Shown piece by piece: positions 17,236-25,861 of a DNA stretch of 64,000 bases. This DNA comes from Bradyrhizobiaceae bacterium (lineage in GTDB: Bacteria; Pseudomonadota; Alphaproteobacteria; Rhizobiales; Xanthobacteraceae), in NCBI GenBank assembly GCA_020853885.1, contig JADYXZ010000009.1, positions 124,001 through 188,000 on the forward strand, given 5' to 3'. Positions within the stretch are counted from its first letter, which is position 1; each line of letters starts with the position of its first letter. Position numbers and translations under genes: made by a program. A model generated the notes under the pieces. That model worked only from the letters and a program-made list of their open reading frames with translations. It did not search any database and was not told where the DNA came from.

Positions 17236-18249
17236 ATGTTCAAATGGTCGAAATTCATTGCCGCAGCCGCTGCCGGCGCCGCCATTGGGCTTAGCCCCAC
17301 AGCCGGCACGAGCCAGGAGATCAACGTCATCATGGCGCTGCCGGCGCAGACGTTGACCTTCACCACCGCGTTCGTCGCCGAGGACATGGGCTTTTACAAG
17401 AAAGAGGGCCTGAACGTCAGCACGCGCAACCTTGTCGGCGTAGCAGCGCCGAACGCCGTGCTCGCGGGCAGCGCGGACTTCACCGTAGGTACCGGCCCCG
17501 TCTATCTGCGCGCTGCGGCGCAAGGCCAGCGCTTCTATGCAATCGCCAATATGATCGACCGCATGATGGTCGAAATGGTGCTGCGCAAGGATGTTGCGGA
17601 GCGCGTCGGCATCACCGAGAAGATGCCGATCGCCGAACGTGCCAAGCGCCTCAAGGGCCTGACCATCGGCATCCAGGGCGTCGGCAGCATTGTTCACGCA
17701 TGGGAGCGCTATATCGTCGCCTCGGGCGGGCTGGACGTCGAAAACGATGTCCGCATCGCACCGATGGACCCGCCGGCCATGCTGCCGGCGCTCGAGAACA
17801 AGGCGATCGACGGCTACACCACCTCGATGCCGTTCACGACCCAAGCCGTGGTCAAGGGCAGCGCCGTCATGCTCGCAAGCTCCGTCACCGACGCGCCTGA
17901 ACTGCTGCCGTTCGCCTATGCGCTCGTCTATACCGTTCCGGAGAAGTGCAAGCAGAACCGGGAAATGTGCGCCCGCATGGCGCGCGCCTATGCGGCCGCC
18001 GGCAAGATGGTGCAGGAGCAGCCGCAGAAGGTGTTCGACGAGGTGCTGAAGAAGCGCTTCGCGAAGATGGAGCCGGAACTTCTGAAGGCCGCGTGGGACC
18101 GGACGCTCCTCGCCCACGCCAAGGACATCCGCGTCAACGACAAGATGCTCGAGAACTCGCAGAAGGTCAGCCTTCAGGCGAAGCTGCTCGACCCGAAGGA
18201 CGCACTCAAGAGCTTCGAGGGCCTCTACACCGACGAGTTCCTGAAGTAA
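17236..18249 (+). CDS. NMT1/SsuA-type ABC substrate-binding protein, copy 1
   Basis: A 337-residue periplasmic protein. A Sec signal (hydrophobic 8-20) is followed by QEINVIMALPAQTLTF and AEDMGFYKKEGLNV, the pattern of NMT1/THI5-like binding proteins. The start MFKWSK is set by GGGAGGAG upstream. It is closely similar along its whole length to the next gene, sharing for example VGSIVHAWERY, NDVRIAPMDPPAMLPALENK and KKRFAKMEPELLKAAWD. It should bind cargo for the divergent permease/ATPase genes. A rho-independent terminator follows. Confidence 0.92.
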   Translation: MFKWSKFIAAAAAGAAIGLSPTAGTSQEINVIMALPAQTLTFTTAFVAEDMGFYKKEGLNVSTRNLVGVAAPNAVLAGSADFTVGTGPVYLRAAAQGQRFYAIANMIDRMMVEMVLRKDVAERVGITEKMPIAERAKRLKGLTIGIQGVGSIVHAWERYIVASGGLDVENDVRIAPMDPPAMLPALENKAIDGYTTSMPFTTQAVVKGSAVMLASSVTDAPELLPFAYALVYTVPEKCKQNREMCARMARAYAAAGKMVQEQPQKVFDEVLKKRFAKMEPELLKAAWDRTLLAHAKDIRVNDKMLENSQKVSLQAKLLDPKDALKSFEGLYTDEFLK

Positions 18250-18270
18250 GAGACCGTCGTTCGACCATGA

Positions 18271-18300
18271 AGCCCGGCGCGTCTCCGCGCCGGGCTTTTT
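18271..18300 (+). terminator. Rho-independent terminator after binding-protein copy 1
   Basis: 11-bp perfect stem AGCCCGGCGCG/CGCGCCGGGCT, 4-base loop, followed by a T run. It lies 21 bases after the stop codon and before the second copy's own ribosome site, so the two copies may be transcribed unequally. Confidence 0.85.
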
Positions 18301-18392
18301 GCATCCGCAGGTGGGACAGGTGCGACAGCAACCATCGTTGCGCACCAGCGATCCCCAGATAGCATTTCGCCACACTCGATCAGGAGGATGTG

Positions 18393-19403
18393 ATGTTCAG
18401 GAAGGTGTCCGCTACGATCTCGGCCGCGGCGCTGGCGCTCGGATTCGCCGCCAGCACGGCCAAGAGCCAAGCAATCGACGTGATCATGGCGCTGCCGGCG
18501 CAGACGCTGACCTTTGCCTCGGTGTACGTCGCGGAGGACATGGGCTTCCTCAAAAAGGAAGGACTGAACGTAAGCTTCCGCAATCTCGTCGGCGTTGCTT
18601 CGCCGAATGCCGTGATCGCCGGCAGTGCAGACTTCACCTACACGACGGCGCCGGTGTTCCTACGTGCGGCCGCGAAAGGCCAGCCGCTCTTTGCCATCGC
18701 CAATCTGCTCGACAAGCCGATGGTTGAGATCGTGCTGCGCAAGGATGTCGCCGAGCGGATCGGCATCACCGAAAACATGCCGCTCGCCGAACGCGCCAAG
18801 CGCCTGAAGGGCCTGACCATCGCCATTCAGGGCGTGGGCAGCATCGTGCATGCCTGGGAGCGTTACGTTGTCGCAAAGGGAGGCCTCGATGTGGAAAACG
18901 ACGTCCGCATCGCGCCCATGGATCCGCCGGCCATGCTGCCGGCGCTCGAGAACAAGGCGGTCGACGGCTACACGACCTCCATGCCTTTCACCACGCAGGC
19001 CGTGCTGAAAGGCAGCGCCATCATGCTCGCGAGCTCCGTCACCGACGCGCCGGAATTGATCCCGTTCGCCTATGGGCTCCTCTATACGAGGCCGGAGGTC
19101 TGCCAGAAGAGTCGCGAGATGTGCGCGCGCATGGCGCGGGCTTTCCAGGGTGCTGCCAAAATGATCCAGGAGCAGCCGGATAAGGTGTTCGAGGAGGTGC
19201 TGAAGAAGCGCTTCGCCAAGATGGAGCCGGAGCTGCTGAAAGCGGCCTGGGACGTTACGCAAAAGGCTCACGCCAAAGACATCCGCGTGAACAAGGCCAT
19301 GCTCGACAATTCCCAGAAGGTCAGCATCGACGCCAAGCTCCTGGAGCCGGCTGATGTGCTGAAGAACTACGATGGGCTCTATACCGACGAGTTCCTGAAG
19401 TAA
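18393..19403 (+). CDS. NMT1/SsuA-type ABC substrate-binding protein, copy 2
   Basis: A 336-residue paralogue of the preceding gene. The ATG at 18393 is preferred to a GTG 3 bases earlier because AGGAGG then lies 5 bases upstream. Signal sequence at 5-25, then AIDVIMALPAQTLTFASVYV and AEDMGFLKKEGLNVSFRN. The largest differences from copy 1 are in the signal peptide and around the ligand cleft (TTAPVFLRAAAKGQPLF against GTGPVYLRAAAQGQRFY). This suggests duplication followed by ligand divergence. Both copies likely dock on the same importer. Confidence 0.92.
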   Translation: MFRKVSATISAAALALGFAASTAKSQAIDVIMALPAQTLTFASVYVAEDMGFLKKEGLNVSFRNLVGVASPNAVIAGSADFTYTTAPVFLRAAAKGQPLFAIANLLDKPMVEIVLRKDVAERIGITENMPLAERAKRLKGLTIAIQGVGSIVHAWERYVVAKGGLDVENDVRIAPMDPPAMLPALENKAVDGYTTSMPFTTQAVLKGSAIMLASSVTDAPELIPFAYGLLYTRPEVCQKSREMCARMARAFQGAAKMIQEQPDKVFEEVLKKRFAKMEPELLKAAWDVTQKAHAKDIRVNKAMLDNSQKVSIDAKLLEPADVLKNYDGLYTDEFLK

Positions 19404-19423
19404 TCGTCGGCGCCTGAATGCTG

Positions 19424-19452
19424 GCCCGGCGCGGCAACGCGCCGGGCTTTTT
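19424..19452 (+). terminator. Rho-independent terminator after binding-protein copy 2
   Basis: 10-bp stem GCCCGGCGCG/CGCGCCGGGC with a GCAA tetraloop, followed by TTTTTC. The sequence is nearly the same as the terminator behind copy 1, so the duplication included the terminator. Confidence 0.88.
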
Positions 19453-19540
19453 CTTTGCGCGGGATTCCCTTCGCGGTGGCAAAGCTTCCGCACCGGATGC
19501 GCGCAGGATTCGTCGTGGCGGACTGTGCGTTGCTCATTCT

Positions 19541-19565
19541 CGATCAGATTGCCTCGATCTGATCG
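19541..19565. promoter_or_regulatory. 25-base perfect inverted repeat in the 400-base gap before the 2-oxoacid oxidoreductase genes
   Basis: CGATCAGAT and ATCTGATCG are separated by 7 bases. It lies about 300 bases upstream of the first oxidoreductase gene in a gene-free stretch (19453-19860) that is less GC-rich than its surroundings. A smaller hairpin, GCAGCA-TTTT-TGCTGC, is at 19601-19616. The larger palindrome could be a regulator-binding site; nothing else coding is seen in this gap. Confidence 0.35.
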
Positions 19566-19860
19566 CATATTTGCAACGAGGGAACGGTGCGTGTTGCATA
19601 GCAGCATTTTTGCTGCGCATGCTTTCTTGTCTTCGCCGTTCCAAGTTCCCTGCCGATCCGGCGTTTCTCAAAGCACACGCGCGGCGAAAAGCTGCAGAGG
19701 ATTTCTTCACGAAACCTCGATAACACTTTAGCCTGATCGACGCGCGCGCCGAATCCACGCTAAAGTTATTTCAATTCGACGCAGGCGAGGCGCCATGCAG
19801 GATTGTTGCATCGCGGAATCTCCAACTGAAGAGCGCGAACGGCGCGTGGGCGAGGCGTAA

Positions 19861-21651
19861 ATGAAGCCCACCGACCTCTCCACGCCGCAGCACTTTCACA
19901 AGGTCGTGGACTGTCAGTGGGCCTGCCCCGCGCACACGCCCGTTCCCGAATACATCCGATTGATCGCTGCCGGCCGCTACGGCGACGCCTACATGATCAA
20001 TTGGAAGTCGAACGTGTTTCCGGGAATTCTCGGGCGCACCTGCGACAGGCCGTGCGAACCGGCATGCCGGCGCGGACGCGTGGAAAAGGAGCCGGTGGCG
20101 ATCTGCCGGCTCAAGCGCGTCGCCGCGGACTACAAGGATGACATCCGCGAGCGCCTGCCGAAGCCGGTCGCGAAGAAGAACGGCAAGCGCGTCGTGTGTA
20201 TCGGCGGCGGTCCTGCCTCGCTGACGGTTGCACGGGACCTCGCGCCGCTCGGCTACGACGTGGTCGTGCTCGACCAGGATCCGCAGGCGGGCGGCATGAT
20301 GCGGACGCAGATTCCGAAATTCCGCCTGCCCGACAGCGTGCTCGACGAGGAGTGCGGCTACGTTCTCGATCTCGGCGTCCGATTTGTCGGCGGCCGCCGG
20401 GTCGACAGCATGAAGGCGCTGCTCGCCGAAGGCTGGGATGCGATCTTCGTCGGCTGCGGCGCGCCGCGCGGGCGCGATCTCGACATCCCCGGCCGCAAGG
20501 AAGCGGCGAAGAACATCCATATCGGCATCGACTGGCTATCGAGCGTTTCGTTCGGCCATACGACCAAAATCGGCAAGCGCGTGGTCGTGCTCGGCGGCGG
20601 CAACACCGCGATGGACTGCTGCCGCTCGTCGCTCCGGCTCGGCAGCGAGGACGTGCAGGTGGTGGTGCGCTCGGGCTTCGAGGAGATGAAGGCGTCGCCC
20701 TGGGAGAAGGAAGACGCCATGCACGAGGGCATCCCGATCCACAATTACCTCGTGCCGAAGGAGTTCACCCACGAGAACGGCAAACTCACCGGCGTCGTAT
20801 TTGAGAAGGTTCAGGCGTGGCGCGACGACAAGGGCAAGCGGCACCTGCTCCCGTCCGGCGAGCCGGACCGGCATTTTCCCTGCGACGACGTGCTGATCGC
20901 GGTCGGGCAGGAAAACGCGTTTCCCTGGATCGAGCGCGACATCGGCATCGAGTTCGACCAATGGGGCATGCCGAAAGTCGACGCGCAGACCATGCGCTCG
21001 ACGCATCCGAAGATCTTCTTCGGCGGCGACGCGGCGTTCGGCCCGAAGAACATCATCTGGGCGGTGGCGCACGGGCACGAAGCCGCCGTCTCCATCGACA
21101 AGTTCTGCAACGGCGAGGATATCGCCGAGCGCCCGGCGCCGGCCGTGGAGATCGTCAGCCAGAAAATGGGCATCCATGAATGGAGCTACGACAACGATAT
21201 CGCTCCGGACAAACGCTATCGCGTGCCGCTACGCGACAAGGTGGTGGCGTTGCGCGACATCCGCGCCGAGGTCGAGCTCGGCTATGACGAAGCGCTCGCA
21301 TTCCGGGAGGCGCAACGCTGCCTGAACTGCGATGCACAGACGGTGTTCACGTCGTTGCTCTGCATCGAGTGCGACGCCTGCGTTGACATCTGCCCGATGG
21401 ACTGCATCACGTTCACGCAGGACGGGGAGGAAGCCGAACTTCGCACGCGGCTCACGGCGCCGGCGCGCAACCTCGCACAGGACCTCTACGTCGCGAACGG
21501 GCTGAAGACCGGGCGCATGATGGTGAAAGACGAAGATGTTTGCCTCCACTGCGGCCTGTGCGCCGAGCGTTGTCCGACCGGCGCCTGGGACATGCAGAAA
21601 ACCTTTATCGAAATGACCTACGCAGGAAGCGCATGCCGATCGAAAGCGTGA
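19861..21651 (+). CDS. NAD(P)H/Fe-S oxidoreductase subunit of 2-oxoacid oxidoreductase (KorC-like, GltD-related)
   Basis: A 596-residue flavoprotein. The N-terminal 100 residues carry Cys motifs for Fe-S clusters (CQWACPAHTPVPEY, then GRTCDRPCEPACRRG) as in the glutamate synthase small subunit. Two nucleotide-binding folds follow: VCIGGGPASLTVARDLAPLG for FAD and VVLGGGNTAMDC for NAD(P). The C-terminus adds a two-cluster ferredoxin domain, CIECDACVDICPMDC and CLHCGLCAERCP. It overlaps the alpha-subunit gene. Characterised 2-oxoglutarate:NADP+ oxidoreductase of Azoarcus has a subunit (KorC) of this type that passes electrons between ferredoxin-like clusters and NADP; the same role is inferred here. 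Confidence 0.8.
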   Translation: MKPTDLSTPQHFHKVVDCQWACPAHTPVPEYIRLIAAGRYGDAYMINWKSNVFPGILGRTCDRPCEPACRRGRVEKEPVAICRLKRVAADYKDDIRERLPKPVAKKNGKRVVCIGGGPASLTVARDLAPLGYDVVVLDQDPQAGGMMRTQIPKFRLPDSVLDEECGYVLDLGVRFVGGRRVDSMKALLAEGWDAIFVGCGAPRGRDLDIPGRKEAAKNIHIGIDWLSSVSFGHTTKIGKRVVVLGGGNTAMDCCRSSLRLGSEDVQVVVRSGFEEMKASPWEKEDAMHEGIPIHNYLVPKEFTHENGKLTGVVFEKVQAWRDDKGKRHLLPSGEPDRHFPCDDVLIAVGQENAFPWIERDIGIEFDQWGMPKVDAQTMRSTHPKIFFGGDAAFGPKNIIWAVAHGHEAAVSIDKFCNGEDIAERPAPAVEIVSQKMGIHEWSYDNDIAPDKRYRVPLRDKVVALRDIRAEVELGYDEALAFREAQRCLNCDAQTVFTSLLCIECDACVDICPMDCITFTQDGEEAELRTRLTAPARNLAQDLYVANGLKTGRMMVKDEDVCLHCGLCAERCPTGAWDMQKTFIEMTYAGSACRSKA

Positions 21652-23468
21652 ATGACTTCGTCGTCCGGTTCGCCAACGTCAACGGGTCGGGCTCCGCTAG
21701 CGCCAACGAGCTGTTCGCCCGCGCCGTGCTGCGCATGGGCGTGCCGGCGGCGCCGCGCAACATCTTTCCCTCCAACATCCAGGGATTGCCCACCTGGTAC
21801 GAGGTGCGCGTCTCCGGTTCCGGCCATCTCGGCGCACGCGGCGGCGTCGACCTGATGGTGGCGATGAACCCGCAGACCTGGGACAAGGACGTCGCTTCGA
21901 TCGAGCCGGGCGGATATCTCTTTTACGACTCGACGAAGCCGACGCCGCCGTCGAAATTCCGCGACGACATTGCGGTGATCGGCGTTCCGCTCACGGCGAT
22001 CTGCAACCGCGAATATACCGATCCACGCCAGCGGCAGCTGTTCAAGAACATCATCTATCTCGGCGCCCTTTCGGCGCTGCTCGACATGGACGTCGCCGAG
22101 ATCGAGAAGCTGATCGGCGAGCAATTTAAGGCCAAGGAAAAATTGATCGCGCCCAACATCCACGCGCTGCACCTCGGCCGCGACTATGCGCTGCAAAACC
22201 TGCAATGCCCGATCAAGTTGCGCCTGAAGCGCAGCGACGCCGTGGGCGACCGCATCTTCATCGAGGGCAATTCGGCGGCCGCCTTGGGCGCGGTCTATGG
22301 CGGCGCGACCGTTTGCGCCTGGTATCCGATCACACCCTCCTCTTCCCTCGCTGAAGCCTTCGCCCGCCACTGCGCGCGCTTCCGTGTCGATCCTGAAACA
22401 AAGAAAAACCGGTTCGCGATCGTGCAGGCCGAGGACGAGATCGCGGCGATCGGCATGGTGGTCGGCGCCGGATGGAACGGCGCACGCGCCTTCACCTCGA
22501 CTTCCGGGCCGGGCATTTCGCTGATGCAGGAGTTCCTCGGGCTCGCGTATTTTGCGGAGATCCCCTCGATCATCATCGACGTGCAGCGCGGCGGGCCATC
22601 GACGGGCATGCCGACGCGGACGCAGCAATCCGACATTCTTCTCTGCGCCTATGCCTCGCACGGCGACACCAAGCACGTTTTGCTGTTCCCGGAGGACCCG
22701 GCGGAGGCGTTCGAGTTCTCGGCGCAGGCATTCGATCTCGCCGACCGGCTGCAGACGCCGATCTTCGTCATGCTCGACCTCGACATCGGAATGAACCGGC
22801 ACTTGTGCCGGCCGCTCGCCTGGGACGACGCGCGCCGCTACGACCGCGGCAAGGTGATGACGGCGGCCGAGCTCGAAGCCGGCAAGGACTTCGGCCGCTA
22901 TCTCGACATCGAAGGCGACGGCATTCCCTACCGCACCTATCCCGGCACGCACCCAAGCCGGGGCTCGTTCTTCACGCGCGGCACCTCACGGGACCCTTAC
23001 GCCCGTTACACCGAGGAAGGCGGGCCTTACGTCGACAACATGGATCGCCTCCTGCGGAAGTTCGAAACCGCGAAAGGGCTGGTGCCGCGGCCCCTCCGCC
23101 GCAATGCGGAGAAGCCGACGCGCTACGGCGTGATCTATTTCGGCTCGACCAGCCCGGCGATGGACGAGGCGCACGAAATCCTCGCCGCTTCCGGCATTGC
23201 GCTCGATCTCCTGCGGGTGCGCGCCTTCCCGTTCCATCACGAGGTGGCGGATTTCGTCGCCGGGCACGATCAGGTCTTCGTCGTCGAGCAGAACCGCGAC
23301 GCGCAATTGCGCGCGCTCCTGATCAACGAGGCCGGCCTCGATCCGGCGCGGCTCGTGCCGATCCTGCACTATGACGGCACGCCGATCACCGCGCGCTTCA
23401 TCGCGCGGGCGATCGGCGAGCATCTCGATTCCCGCAAGGTGACGCCGATCCGCAAGGCCGTGTCATGA
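21633..23468 (+). CDS. 2-oxoacid:acceptor oxidoreductase, fused gamma-alpha subunit (KorA-like)
   Basis: A 611-residue protein starting MPIESVNDF, with AGGA just upstream; the ATG lies 19 bases inside the preceding gene. Residues 1 to about 190 are the gamma domain (NGSGSASANELFARAVLRMG). From about 205 comes the pyrimidine-binding alpha domain (AWYPITPSSSLAEAFARH), with QAEDEIAAIGMVVGAGWNGA and TSGPGISLMQEFLGLA. With the beta subunit it oxidatively decarboxylates a 2-oxoacid to acyl-CoA and reduces ferredoxin clusters. The 2-oxoglutarate preference is inferred from resemblance to KorA rather than from diagnostic residues. Confidence 0.88.
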   Translation: MPIESVNDFVVRFANVNGSGSASANELFARAVLRMGVPAAPRNIFPSNIQGLPTWYEVRVSGSGHLGARGGVDLMVAMNPQTWDKDVASIEPGGYLFYDSTKPTPPSKFRDDIAVIGVPLTAICNREYTDPRQRQLFKNIIYLGALSALLDMDVAEIEKLIGEQFKAKEKLIAPNIHALHLGRDYALQNLQCPIKLRLKRSDAVGDRIFIEGNSAAALGAVYGGATVCAWYPITPSSSLAEAFARHCARFRVDPETKKNRFAIVQAEDEIAAIGMVVGAGWNGARAFTSTSGPGISLMQEFLGLAYFAEIPSIIIDVQRGGPSTGMPTRTQQSDILLCAYASHGDTKHVLLFPEDPAEAFEFSAQAFDLADRLQTPIFVMLDLDIGMNRHLCRPLAWDDARRYDRGKVMTAAELEAGKDFGRYLDIEGDGIPYRTYPGTHPSRGSFFTRGTSRDPYARYTEEGGPYVDNMDRLLRKFETAKGLVPRPLRRNAEKPTRYGVIYFGSTSPAMDEAHEILAASGIALDLLRVRAFPFHHEVADFVAGHDQVFVVEQNRDAQLRALLINEAGLDPARLVPILHYDGTPITARFIARAIGEHLDSRKVTPIRKAVS

Positions 23469-24520
23469 CCTACATCGTCAAACCGACATTCCACCATCCC
23501 GGGCTGCCGAAGAACGCGCTCGGCTATACCCACCGCGACTACGAAGGGTCGGTGTCGACGCTGTGCGCGGGCTGCGGCCACGATTCGATCTCGGCGGCGA
23601 TCATCCAGGCGTGCTTCGAGCTCAACATCGAGCCGCACCGGGTCGCCAAGCTCTCCGGCATCGGCTGCTCGTCGAAGACGCCGACTTATTTCCTCGGCAA
23701 CTCGCACGGCTTCAACTCGGTGCACGGCCGCATGCCGTCGGTGCTGACGGGCGCCAACCTCGCCAACTGCGATCTCATCTATCTCGGCGTCTCCGGTGAC
23801 GGCGATTCCGCGTCGATCGGGCTCGGGCAGTTCGCGCACGTGGTCCGGCGCGGCGTCAACATGACCTACATCGTCGAGAACAACGGCGTGTACGGCCTGA
23901 CAAAGGGCCAGTTCTCGGCGACGGCCGACCGCGGCTCGAAATCGAAGCGGGGCGCGATCAACAGCGACTCGCCGATCGATCTCGTGTCGATGGCGCTGCA
24001 GCTCGGCGCCACCTTCGTCGGGCGGAGCTTCTCGGGCGACAAGAAGCAGCTCGTGCCGCTGATCAAGGCCGCGCTCGAGCATGAGGGCGCGGCATTCCTC
24101 GACGTGATCAGCCCGTGCATCGCCTTCAACAATCACCCCGGCTCCACCAAGAGCTTCGACTACGTGCGCGAGCACAATGAAGCGGTGAACCGGCTCGATT
24201 TCATCACCGGGCGCGCGCCGATCCACGTGGACTACGAGCCGGGCACGGTCGAGATCGTCGAGCAGCACGACGGCACGACGATCGCGCTGCGCAAGCTCGA
24301 TGCCGAATATGACGTGCACGACCGGCGGGCGGCAATGAATTTCCTGATGGAGCGGCAGGCGGCGGGGGAAGTCGTCACCGGCCTGCTCTATCTCGAAACG
24401 GACGGCGAGGATCTGCACGCGCATCTCGGCACGGTCGACAAGCCGCTCAACGCGCTCGGCGAGCGCGAGCTCTGCCCGGGCTCGGCGGCGCTGGAACAGT
24501 TCAATGCGCGGCTGCGCTAG
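23465..24520 (+). CDS. 2-oxoacid:acceptor oxidoreductase beta subunit, TPP-binding (KorB-like)
   Basis: A 351-residue protein overlapping the alpha gene by ATGA. It carries CAGCGHDSISAAI, KLSGIGCSSKTPTYFL and the thiamine diphosphate/Mg motif GDGDSASIGLGQF followed by NMTYIVENNGVYGLTKGQ. It provides the thiamine diphosphate active site at which the 2-oxoacid is decarboxylated, with electrons passing to Fe-S clusters. It lacks a separate ferredoxin domain; that function is in the first gene. The three genes are tightly packed and clearly form one operon. Confidence 0.92.
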   Translation: MTYIVKPTFHHPGLPKNALGYTHRDYEGSVSTLCAGCGHDSISAAIIQACFELNIEPHRVAKLSGIGCSSKTPTYFLGNSHGFNSVHGRMPSVLTGANLANCDLIYLGVSGDGDSASIGLGQFAHVVRRGVNMTYIVENNGVYGLTKGQFSATADRGSKSKRGAINSDSPIDLVSMALQLGATFVGRSFSGDKKQLVPLIKAALEHEGAAFLDVISPCIAFNNHPGSTKSFDYVREHNEAVNRLDFITGRAPIHVDYEPGTVEIVEQHDGTTIALRKLDAEYDVHDRRAAMNFLMERQAAGEVVTGLLYLETDGEDLHAHLGTVDKPLNALGERELCPGSAALEQFNARLR

Positions 24521-24525
24521 AAAAT

Positions 24526-24624
24526 CGCCTCATGGTTCGAGACGCCCTTCCGCCTCATCCTGAGGAGCCGTGCAGAGCACGGCGTCTCGAAGGATGAGGC
24601 GGAAGGGCTCCTCACCATGAGGCG
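24526..24624. repeat. Nested palindromic repeat between convergent genes
   Basis: The outer arms CGCCTCATGGT and ACCATGAGGCG enclose a second pair (CCTTCCGCCTCATCCT/AGGATGAGGCGGAAGG) and an inner CCGTGC-AGA-GCACGG hairpin. It starts 6 bases behind the beta-subunit stop and ends 9 bases before the LLM gene's stop on the other strand. It resembles a dispersed repeat I recall from Bradyrhizobium-type genomes. It could end transcription from both sides. Confidence 0.8.
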
Positions 24625-24632
24625 AGCAAAAC

Positions 24633-25718
24633 TTAACGGATCGCCGCGTTGATTGCGGGCATCACCTTCTCGGCCATCAGGGTCATGGAGCGGCGCGCGA
24701 GCGTGCGGTCCTTCCAGTCCTTGCCGGCATAAAGGAGCGTGCCGAAGTCGCCGACCCGCTCGCGGAAGGCAAGCAATTCATCGACGACCTTGTTGGGCGA
24801 GCCGTGGATCACGAGCTCGTCGCAGACGCCGTCGAGCGTCACCTCATGGTCGGGCTGATCGCGGCGCGTCTTGAACAGCTCGATGCGGCCGTTCTTCACG
24901 AGCTTGGTGAAGAGCTGCCGGTAATAGAAACGATACGGGCCGTTCTCCGCGGTCGCATATTCCTTTGCCGTCCTGTCGTCGGCGGCGACGAAGATGCTCT
25001 TCGCCACGCGCCAGTTCGCGGGATCGGCCGGGCGCCCTGCCCGCTCGCAGCCTTCGACATATTTCGGCCAATGGCTCTTCACCCAGGCGGGCATGAGGAA
25101 ATTCGCCGAGATCGGCTCCCAGCCGCGCGCGGCGGCCTCGGTGATCCCCTTCGAGAAGGGCGCCACGACCGTCACCACGATTGGCGGGTGCGGCCGTTGC
25201 AGCGGCTTCGGCAGGATGCCCTGGCCGAGTTGCGGCAACAGGTGCCGCTCGATCGAGACGTTCCAGTATTCGCCTTTCAGATTGTAGGGCGGCTCGCCGG
25301 CCCAGATCGCCAGCACGTGGTTGATCGCCTCGACGAACATGGCGTTGCGGTCGGCGTCGAGATTGCCGAACGCCTCCGCGTCGGAAAGGAGCCCGCCGGG
25401 GCTGATGCCGAAGATGAAACGGCCGTCGAGCAGATGATCGAGCATGGCGATCTGCGCGGCGACCGCCACCGGGTGATTGTTCGGCATGTTGACGGTGCCG
25501 GTGCCGAGCCTGATGCGCTTCGTCGCCTCGACGAGCGTCGCAATGAACATCGCGCAGGACGTGATGTTCTCGGCCTGGTCGGTTGCGTGCTCGCCGACGT
25601 AACCCTCGGCAAAGCCGAGCTTATCGGCGAGGATGAAAGCCTCGCGGTCTTCCCGCAGCGATTGCCGCCAGTCCTTGTCGAGCGGATGGATCGGCATCGT
25701 GAAAAAGCCGAGCTGCAT
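24633..25718 (-). CDS. LLM class flavin-dependent oxidoreductase
   Basis: A 361-residue luciferase-like monooxygenase starting MQLGFFTMPIHPLD, with a GGGGG ribosome site just upstream; an earlier frame start is Arg-rich shadow. GYVGEHATDQ and RIRLGTGTVNMPNNHPV are typical of the FMN-binding TIM barrel, and FIFGISPGGLLSDAEAFG follows. These enzymes use reduced flavin supplied by a partner reductase to oxygenate a substrate. It is separated by 143 bases from the liv-type genes on the same strand, and no specific function can be assigned. Confidence 0.88.
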   Translation of the reverse strand: MQLGFFTMPIHPLDKDWRQSLREDREAFILADKLGFAEGYVGEHATDQAENITSCAMFIATLVEATKRIRLGTGTVNMPNNHPVAVAAQIAMLDHLLDGRFIFGISPGGLLSDAEAFGNLDADRNAMFVEAINHVLAIWAGEPPYNLKGEYWNVSIERHLLPQLGQGILPKPLQRPHPPIVVTVVAPFSKGITEAAARGWEPISANFLMPAWVKSHWPKYVEGCERAGRPADPANWRVAKSIFVAADDRTAKEYATAENGPYRFYYRQLFTKLVKNGRIELFKTRRDQPDHEVTLDGVCDELVIHGSPNKVVDELLAFRERVGDFGTLLYAGKDWKDRTLARRSMTLMAEKVMPAINAAIR

Positions 25719-25861
25719 GGAGACCCCCTGTCGTCGTCGAGCCATCGCGCGCCGCGCCGCCTGGCCGACGGCTCCCCGATTTCGGATTTTTCCCGTTGAA
25801 CCGCGTCGGTCGTGCCTTGCGCTCTGCTCCGGCACGCTTCTCGACTGTCGCGCGATGCGCG

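Noticed and set aside
19455-19731. Small open frames in the leader of the 2-oxoacid oxidoreductase operon
   Set aside because: No ribosome sites, odd composition, and they overlap each other in several frames.
19861-21651. Glutamate synthase small subunit (gltD)
   Set aside because: The N-terminal half is GltD-like, but the extra C-terminal two-cluster ferredoxin domain and the overlapping KorA/KorB genes, with no gltB nearby, point to a 2-oxoacid oxidoreductase subunit.
24526-24624. CRISPR-like or insertion-sequence interpretation of the nested repeat
   Set aside because: There is a single unit with no spacers and no transposase; it fits a dispersed palindromic element.
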